Positions 6,596-10,131 of a stretch of DNA of 10,131 nucleotides are shown here, one piece after another. The notes beneath the pieces were generated by a model. The model made no database searches. It saw nothing but the letters and a program-made list of their open reading frames with translations, and was not told where the DNA came from. Numbering within the stretch: position 1 is the stretch's first letter; each line of letters opens with the position of its first letter. Position numbers and translations under genes: made by a program. Source of the stretch: Cenarchaeum sp. (GTDB lineage: Archaea > Thermoproteota > Nitrososphaeria > Nitrososphaerales > Nitrosopumilaceae). Where the stretch lies: assembly GCA_007570915.1 (NCBI GenBank), contig RKSK01000144.1, positions 1-10,131 on the forward strand, given 5' to 3'.

Positions 6596-6696
6596 ATGCG
6601 CGGGCCAGCCTCCTCGCCGGGGGGCGCAGGCCCGCCCCGCCCAGGCAGCGTGGTCGCCGAGCTGCCCCGTTGCCCTGACTTGCGCCACCCGACGGC

Positions 6697-6713
6697 CTTG
6701 CCCTAAGGGCAAG
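6697..6713. repeat. Short hairpin, 7-bp stem with 3-base loop
   Basis: CTTGCCC and GGGCAAG flank the loop TAA. The stem would form in RNA from either strand. No run of T follows on either side, so it is not a convincing terminator. Confidence 0.7.
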
Positions 6714-6750
6714 CCGCATGCACGTCCCTCGTGGCGTCCTGGCCGCGAGC

Positions 6751-6779
6751 CGCATGGGGCCTGCCAGGCACGCCATGCG
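6751..6779. repeat. Inverted repeat around CATG, 7-bp arms
   Basis: CGCATGG (6751-6757) and CCATGCG (6773-6779) are reverse complements. The 15-base spacer itself contains a small inverted element (CCTGCCAGG). Confidence 0.75.
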
Positions 6780-6812
6780 AATTGCGCGCGGTGGCGGGGC
6801 GGCGCCCTGCAA

Positions 6813-6829
6813 GGCATGTGCCACATGCC
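6813..6829. repeat. Near-perfect palindrome, 8-bp arms and one central base
   Basis: GGCATGTG and CACATGCC surround a single C. It shares the GCCACATG word with the inverted repeat at 6547-6586. Confidence 0.85.
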
Positions 6830-6964
6830 CGGCACGCGGGCTGGCGAGCGTGGGGGGCGAGCCGCCCGAGGGAAGTTCCACGCCTGCCAAGGACGCGAGC
6901 CACGCACAGGTACGGCCTGAGGCGGCACGTTACCTCGCGCCGCATTTGCGCGCATGGCGGGGCG

Positions 6965-7513
6965 TCATGCCCCGGCCACGGCGCCCACGGCGCCCACGGC
7001 GGCGAGCACGATGATGGCCGCAGTTGTCTTGAACAGGAGGCCAGAGACCAGCACGACCTGGCCGGCCAGCGTCTTGGGCCCATCGCTCACAATCACGTCC
7101 TCCCTGTTTTTCAGGGCTGCGGCGTGGGACTTGCACATGACCCTGCGCATTGCGTCCTCTGACCCGGCGCCCCACGCCTGCAGCGCCTTTTCGCTAATGG
7201 CGCCGCCTGGCATTACAAGGTTTGAGCTAAACGGGATCCTGATCCTCTCCGCCCTGAGCGCCCATGCGGAGAGGCAGGCAGGCCCAAGCAGGGAGGCAAA
7301 CCCGAGCACCCCCAGCGCCAGGACCGCGGCGAACGCGCGCGTCTCCGCCAGCTGCGCCAAGACGACACTGGAGAACTCGCCGGCGCTCAAGAGCCACGCA
7401 AAGCCGCCGATTCCGGCAATCATGACGCCAAGCACCATGGCGCTTGCGGCCAGCGTGGGCTTTGCCCGCGTCACGAGGCCGCTTATGACCCAGTCGCACT
7501 CCTGTGTCCCCAT
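6965..7513 (-). CDS. Unrecognised membrane protein with about three helices
   Basis: I do not recognise the family. From the ATG at 7513 it is 182 residues. Hydrophobic segments lie at about 20-42 (containing LGVMIAGIGGFAWLL), 59-80 (FAAVLALGVLGFASLLG) and 148-180 (LVSGLLFKTTAAIIVLAAVG). A charged stretch between the second and third helices contains SEKALQAWGAGSEDAMRRVM and HAAALKNRED. The helices are cleanly patterned and codon use matches the neighbours, so I take it as real. A GTG at 7612 would add 33 residues and overlap the small upstream ORF; the ATG was preferred because helix 1 then starts about 20 residues in. It lies between the methyltransferase and L3, a position where other archaea usually have nothing. 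Confidence 0.7.
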   Translation of the reverse strand: MGTQECDWVISGLVTRAKPTLAASAMVLGVMIAGIGGFAWLLSAGEFSSVVLAQLAETRAFAAVLALGVLGFASLLGPACLSAWALRAERIRIPFSSNLVMPGGAISEKALQAWGAGSEDAMRRVMCKSHAAALKNREDVIVSDGPKTLAGQVVLVSGLLFKTTAAIIVLAAVGAVGAVAGA

Positions 7514-7530
7514 GTACAGGATTGACGCCA

Positions 7531-7544
7531 AAACTTGCAAGTTT
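7531..7544. promoter_or_regulatory. Perfect 14-bp palindrome upstream of the membrane-protein gene
   Basis: AAACTTGCAAGTTT equals its own reverse complement and ends 18 bases before the ATG at 7513. It is AT-rich against a GC-rich background. A related half (CAACTTG on the minus strand) lies just upstream. It could be a repressor operator, or part of a weak core promoter if the gene is leaderless. If the GTG at 7612 is the true start, the palindrome would instead be coding. Confidence 0.55.
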
Positions 7545-7598
7545 GTGCCCAAGTTGCCCTGCCCCCGTTCCGTACGTCCGAAAACGCCTAGAGAACCG

Positions 7599-7727
7599 CT
7601 AATCCGACCCACGGGGCTTTTTCTTTTTTTCCCTGTACAGCGCCTTGGTCAAGTCCATGCCACGAAGTATCTCGTCTGCCTCCTCTTGCGTCATCTTGGG
7701 CGCCTCGGCCACCTTTTCCCCTGCCAA
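7599..7727 (-). CDS. Small charged hypothetical protein
   Basis: This 42-residue ORF starts at a TTG (7727) and reads MAGEKVAEAPKMTQEEADEI, continues LRGMDLTKALYREKKKK and ends PRGSD. I do not recognise it. It looks like an acidic amphipathic helix followed by a KKKK tail. A TATA-like GTTAAAAGG (7751-7759) lies about 28 bases upstream, which fits a leaderless TTG start; GTG at 7712 and ATG at 7694 are alternatives. The sensible composition and the well-placed promoter argue that it is real. Its job is unknown. Confidence 0.55.
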   Translation of the reverse strand: MAGEKVAEAPKMTQEEADEILRGMDLTKALYREKKKKPRGSD

Positions 7728-7750
7728 CGGGGCGCCGCGCAGCCGCGGGG

Positions 7751-7759
7751 CCTTTTAAC
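7751..7759 (-). promoter_or_regulatory. TATA-type promoter of the small charged ORF
   Basis: Minus-strand GTTAAAAGG, with TTAAAA at 7753-7758. The distance to the TTG at 7727 is about 28 bases, the same class of spacing as the L3 and psmA promoters here. It is part of the duplicated block shared with 6390-6424. Confidence 0.6.
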
Positions 7760-7786
7760 GGTGTCGGGCCCCCGCCGGCGCGGCGC
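7751..7786 (-). repeat. Promoter-like block, copy B
   Basis: Read on the plus strand, CCTTTTAAC (7751-7759), a 4-base spacer, TCGGGCC (7764-7770), two extra C and CGCCGGCGCGGCGC (7773-7786) match copy A at 6390-6424. The two copies are in the same orientation and enclose about 1.33 kb containing the small ORF, the membrane protein and the CATG-rich stretch. Confidence 0.65.
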
Positions 7787-7794
7787 CGCCCTCC

Positions 7795-7935
7795 CTACGC
7801 GAGCAGCATGCCCACGGCGAGCCACAGGAAGGCCGCGCCTGCGGCGATGCCGGCCGCGCCGGCGGCCATGGCCAGTGCGAGGCGCAGCCTAGGGCCCGAC
7901 GCCTCCCCCCTCCGGCGCGGCGTCGAGTATGGCAA
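7795..7935 (-). CDS. Possible tiny single-helix membrane protein
   Basis: An open frame overlaps the end of the methyltransferase gene in another frame. From a TTG at 7935 it would be 46 residues: a basic N-terminus (MPYSTPRRRGEASGPRLRL), then a hydrophobic helix ending in AAFLWLAVGMLLA. From the ATG at 7869 it is only 24 residues, beginning MAAGAAGIAAG. Positive residues before one helix, then a stop, is the look of a real small membrane protein. However, Ala/Gly-rich frames arise easily in DNA this GC-rich, and no clear start signal decides the matter. Confidence 0.4.
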   Translation of the reverse strand: MPYSTPRRRGEASGPRLRLALAMAAGAAGIAAGAAFLWLAVGMLLA

Positions 7936-8710
7936 GGACGCCGAGGATCGCCTCCTCTAGGCGAACCGTCGCGGTCCGCTGGTTTGGGAAAAAGTTGACC
8001 GTGGTCGCGCCCTGGATCCGCGCGGCCTCGGCCCCGAGAATCTCCGGCAGGCCCCTGTCCGGCGCGCCAAAGGCTACCAGCGCGCCGCCGGCGGCGGCCC
8101 GGCGCGCCGCCGAGGCCGCGCGCGCGCGGCCCTTCCTCGACGTGAGTATTACCGGCCCCTCCCACGAGCGCAGCAGGCCGGCGAGGCTTGAGCGCGCGCG
8201 GACCACGTACCCCCAGTAGGCCGGCGCCTCGGCGCGCGGGATCTCCTTTGCGTCCGGGCTCGGCGCGCCGGCGCGCATGCGCACCGTCACGCGCGAGCCC
8301 GGCGCGGCGCCGCCGCGGTAGGGCAGCGCGCGGCCGATGCCGACGTCGACGACCATGCCGCCGCGCGAGGCGGCCACGACGCCCTCGCGCACGTCGCCGG
8401 CGCGCACGTCGCGCAGGCGGCGCGGGACCGTGTGGCTCGGTATCTGCAGCGGGTGCATGACGCCGACGTGGCGCAGCGCGTCTATGCGCGGGTAGAGCAC
8501 GCGGCGCAGGTACTGGGGCGTCTCGGCGTGGCGCAGCAGGCCCGCGAGGAGCGAGGCGTCCTCGCGCGTCCCGCGGTCGCCGTACACGTACACCTCCCTG
8601 ACGCCAAATATCGCGCACGCGCGCGCGATCGTCGAGGCCTTTCTCGCCTTTGACTCGCGCGTGGGCTCGTCCGATATTGACGAGTCCGGTATGGCCACCG
8701 AGACGTCCAA
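7889..8710 (-). CDS. SPOUT-family RNA methyltransferase (COG2106, archaeal MTH1/MJ0177 type)
   Basis: This 273-residue protein belongs to the SPOUT class of SAM-dependent RNA methyltransferases; the archaeal branch is annotated as putative RNA uridine N3-methyltransferase. Visible parts are an N-terminal Rossmann-like segment (FGVREVYVYGDRG, about 35-47), then VLYPRIDALRHVGVMHPLQI, a beta-rich OB-like insertion at about 95-150, and the C-terminal SAM-binding knot with FGAPDRGLPEIL (214-225) and NFFPNQRTATVRLEEAILGV (239-258). The target is not known from sequence; rRNA is a reasonable inference because this family sits next to L3 in many archaea. The TTG at 8710 is eight bases after the psmA stop, so the two genes are co-transcribed. 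Confidence 0.85.
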   Translation of the reverse strand: MDVSVAIPDSSISDEPTRESKARKASTIARACAIFGVREVYVYGDRGTREDASLLAGLLRHAETPQYLRRVLYPRIDALRHVGVMHPLQIPSHTVPRRLRDVRAGDVREGVVAASRGGMVVDVGIGRALPYRGGAAPGSRVTVRMRAGAPSPDAKEIPRAEAPAYWGYVVRARSSLAGLLRSWEGPVILTSRKGRARAASAARRAAAGGALVAFGAPDRGLPEILGAEAARIQGATTVNFFPNQRTATVRLEEAILGVLAILDAAPEGGGVGP

Positions 8711-8718
8711 CGCTCGCG

Positions 8719-9459
8719 CTAGGAGCCGGCGTCGGCGTACGCCGAGCGCGCCGCCGAGGCGATCGACTCGACGTCGTGGTCGGGTATTATCTCAAAGGAC
8801 CGCGTGCTCGCCGGGATTCGCGCCATCCTGACTCGCGCGCCGTTCTCGAGCTCGTTGCGCGACTTTTGTATCGCCGCCGCGGCGAGCTGCGTGGCCTCGG
8901 CGAGGCCGATGTCGGGCGTGTACGCCTTTTCGAGGAACGCCGTCACGCCGTCGCTGCCGGCCCCGATGGCGACGGCGTCGTACGAGACGTACGTGCCGCT
9001 CGGGTCCGTAAGGAAGAGCCTGCCGTCCCCGCCGCCGTCGACGCCTGCGAGTATGAGCGCGACGCCAAAGGGCCTCACGCCGGCGAACTGGGTGAACTGC
9101 TGGCACTGGTCGGAGACGTGCCTGGCGACGGTCTCGACGTCGACGTCCTCGTCGTATATGAGGCGGTTGCTCTGCGAGAAAAACCTCGCGTTGTCGACCT
9201 GGCTCCTCGCGTCTGGTATGTAGCCGGCCGCGGCGACGCCGATGTGGGCGTCGACCTGGAAGATCTTTTGCAGGCGGTCCGATATCTGGAGCTTGCGCGA
9301 GCTCTCCTCGACGCCGATCACGACGCCCTCGCGCGACTTGACGCCGACTGCGATCGAGCCGCGCCTGACCGTCTCGATCGCGTACTCGACCTGGTATAGG
9401 CGGCCGTCAGGCGAGAATACCGTGATCGCCCTGTCGTAGCCCTGCTGCGCTGGTAGCAA
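8719..9459 (-). CDS. psmA: 20S proteasome subunit alpha
   Basis: The alpha subunit forms the outer gated rings of the proteasome. The alpha signature is intact at residues 8-30: YDRAITVFSPDGRLYQVEYA followed by IET. The chamber-gate segment (MLPAQQ), the GSIAVGVKS strand with the lysine that binds ATPase tails (K41), and RPFGVALILAGVD and TDPSGTYVSYDA further on are all present. From the TTG at 9459 it is 246 residues, normal for archaea. That start was preferred over the TTG at 9477 because the TATA-like box is centred 25 bases upstream and the shorter form has the usual N-terminus. The other candidate lies only a few bases past the box and would not be transcribed. Confidence 0.95.
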   Translation of the reverse strand: MLPAQQGYDRAITVFSPDGRLYQVEYAIETVRRGSIAVGVKSREGVVIGVEESSRKLQISDRLQKIFQVDAHIGVAAAGYIPDARSQVDNARFFSQSNRLIYDEDVDVETVARHVSDQCQQFTQFAGVRPFGVALILAGVDGGGDGRLFLTDPSGTYVSYDAVAIGAGSDGVTAFLEKAYTPDIGLAEATQLAAAAIQKSRNELENGARVRMARIPASTRSFEIIPDHDVESIASAARSAYADAGS

Positions 9460-9478
9460 CGCCGCCGCCCCGCCCAAC

Positions 9479-9491
9479 GTTTAATTTAAGT
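9479..9491. promoter_or_regulatory. Divergent, near-symmetric TATA box between psmA and DUF371
   Basis: GTTTAATTTAAGT is the only AT-rich patch between the two divergent genes and reads as a TATA-like element on both strands (TTTAATTTAA one way, TTAAATTAAA the other). Its centre is about 25 bases from the psmA TTG and about 27 from the DUF371 TTG. Both transcripts would therefore start at or next to the initiation codon. Confidence 0.75.
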
Positions 9492-9511
9492 CTAGCCGCG
9501 CCCGCGGCCCG

Positions 9512-9928
9512 TTGAGGTTCGAGATCGGGTTTTTTGGGCACGAGAGCGTGCGCGCGCTCCATACGCGCACGATCGAGGTCACGCGCGCCCGCTCGCTCAC
9601 GCCGGCCGGGGACTGCGTCCTGGGCGTGGGCGCCTCGTGCGCGTGCGCGGGCCTGCCGGCGGCCCTCAAGGCGCGCCTGCGAGACGCGCGGGCCGTCGTG
9701 GACGTCGAGATCGCAGTCGGCGGCCTCTCCTTTGGCCTGCGCGGGCGCGGCGACCCCGCGCTGGCCCTCAGCGACGCGCGCGACATCGTCCTGCGCAGGA
9801 GCGCCTTTGCGTGCCCTCGCACGCTCGCCGTCGCGTGCGACGCGGCGTCGGACTCTGTCCCGCGCGAGATGGTCCGCGCGCTGCGCGAGCCAGGCGCGCG
9901 CGCGAGGCTCTCGATCGAGGTCTCCTAG
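9512..9928 (+). CDS. DUF371 family protein
   Basis: This 138-residue archaeal protein has no established function. The family pattern is clear: FEIGFFGHESVRALHTRTIE, then LTPAGDCVLGVGA, a middle strand region VVDVEIAVGGLSFGLRGRGD, and a closing part with DIVLRRSAFACPRTLAVACD and PREMVRAL. In DUF371 the GHE and GDC motifs are among the best conserved. The start is a TTG at 9512, 27 bases from the centre of the divergent TATA box, so probably leaderless. It is transcribed away from psmA, and the shared promoter hints at co-regulation. Confidence 0.85.
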   Translation: MRFEIGFFGHESVRALHTRTIEVTRARSLTPAGDCVLGVGASCACAGLPAALKARLRDARAVVDVEIAVGGLSFGLRGRGDPALALSDARDIVLRRSAFACPRTLAVACDAASDSVPREMVRALREPGARARLSIEVS

Positions 9929-9933
9929 GTCAG

Positions 9934-9941
9934 ACTTATAG
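9934..9941 (+). promoter_or_regulatory. TATA box of the small membrane protein gene
   Basis: ACTTATAG stands in GC-rich DNA just after the DUF371 stop. Its centre is about 32 bases before the ATG at 9970, leaving a leader of only a few bases. The small gene therefore probably has its own transcript. Confidence 0.65.
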
Positions 9942-9969
9942 CCCGCGCGGGGAGGCGCGCCGGCCGAGC

Positions 9970-10092
9970 ATGAGCCCGCTAATGGCCAAGGTACTCGTCA
10001 TCGCCCCCCTTGCGGCCTTTGCGGCGGTCATATTCGGGTTTGGCATATACAACACGCTCTGCAAGAACTCAAACGTGCCCCTGCCGTGCTAG
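9970..10092 (+). CDS. Small single-helix membrane protein
   Basis: This 40-residue ORF begins MSPLMAKVLVIAPLAAFAAV, continues IFGFGIYNTLCK and ends NSNVPLPC. One hydrophobic helix spans about residues 7-28, followed by a short polar tail with two cysteines (C31 and the last residue). The ATG at 9970 follows a good TATA box; a second ATG at 9982 (MAKVLV) is an alternative. I do not recognise the family. Small one-helix proteins of this kind are often accessory subunits of membrane complexes, but nothing here shows which. Codon use matches the neighbours. Confidence 0.65.
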   Translation: MSPLMAKVLVIAPLAAFAAVIFGFGIYNTLCKNSNVPLPC

Positions 10093-10131
10093 GGGCGGCG
10101 CGGCGGCGCCCGCCTGGCCGCAGCGGAGACT

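Larger units (their letters stand above)
6425..6964. other. Gene-free stretch rich in CATG inverted repeats
   Basis: I find no believable gene here on either strand. Open frames exist (one runs 6398-6955 on the minus strand), but their translations are Arg/Pro/Ala/Trp/His-rich, without domain-like patterning. What stands out is the tetramer CATG: thirteen occurrences between 6517 and 6969, several at the cores of inverted repeats. The 8-mer GCCACATG occurs at 6547 and 6820, and inverted at 6579. The stretch could encode a structured RNA or hold protein-binding sites; neither is shown. Confidence 0.6.

Noticed and set aside
6398..6955. Minus-strand open frame of 185 codons in the CATG-rich stretch
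   Set aside because: The translation is dominated by Arg, Pro, Ala, Gly, Trp and His, with no hydrophobic patterning, motif or plausible start signal. Several other frames are open over the same span, as expected at this GC content.
6840..7060. A possible RNase P RNA on the plus strand, from a GAGGGAAGTTCC stretch at 6867 resembling the CR-I region
   Set aside because: No convincing CR-II/III or CR-V elements follow, and the downstream part is antisense to the membrane protein's third helix. A covariance search with the archaeal RNase P model would settle it; a significant hit would overturn this rejection.
7617..7630. T-rich run on the plus strand as a terminator
   Set aside because: No plus-strand gene ends before it, and on the minus strand it encodes the KKKK end of the small ORF.
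7755..8618. Minus-strand open frame of 287 codons overlapping the methyltransferase
   Set aside because: It is a frame shadow of the SPOUT methyltransferase, with Arg-rich composition; the 7889-8710 frame carries all family motifs.
1..10131. tRNA or rRNA genes, CRISPR arrays, insertion sequences
   Set aside because: I saw no cloverleaf with a GTTCRANNC T-loop, no spaced identical repeats and no transposase-like frame.

Overview
The window is a very GC-rich piece of archaeal chromosome. Its core is the S10/spc-type ribosomal protein operon, read entirely on the minus strand. Four things point to an archaeon: S4e, the RNase P protein Rpp29 inside the operon, a 20S proteasome alpha subunit, and a COG2106-type SPOUT methyltransferase upstream of L3. 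The L22, L3 and L14 sequences look most like ammonia-oxidising Thaumarchaeota (Nitrososphaerota, Nitrosopumilus/Cenarchaeum side) as I remember them. That lineage assignment is inference. The GC content is well above most known members, and AT-rich codons such as TTT (Phe) and ATA (Ile) persist inside the genes.

Layout, following minus-strand transcription from right to left. A divergent promoter near 9485 drives psmA leftward and a DUF371 gene rightward. psmA is followed after 9 bases by the SPOUT RNA methyltransferase gene. A possible tiny single-helix membrane ORF (7795-7935) overlaps the end of that gene. Next comes a block of about 1.4 kb with no ribosomal genes. It holds a 42-residue charged ORF (7599-7727), an unrecognised three-helix membrane protein (6965-7513), and about 560 bp without a credible gene that is full of CATG-centred inverted repeats. 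A TATA-like promoter at 6391-6404 then starts the ribosomal operon: L3, L4, L23, S19, L22, S3, L29, Rpp29, S17, L14, L24, S4e and the first 11 codons of L5, which runs off the left edge. Almost every junction is a 1-4 base overlap or a gap of 1-5 bases. The exception is a 39-base gap between L23 and S19, the place where L2 sits in many archaea; L2 is absent from this window.

On the plus strand at the right end are DUF371 (9512-9928) and, behind its own TATA box, a 40-residue single-helix membrane protein (9970-10092).

Functionally this is a translation and proteostasis neighbourhood: large- and small-subunit proteins, a tRNA-processing protein, a probable rRNA-modifying enzyme and the proteasome. 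The parts that ordinary annotation does not explain are the 6.4-7.8 kb block, its duplicated promoter-like ends and CATG inverted-repeat region, a perfect 14-bp palindrome, a tandemly repeated tail on L24, and the G-tract junction where L2 would be expected.
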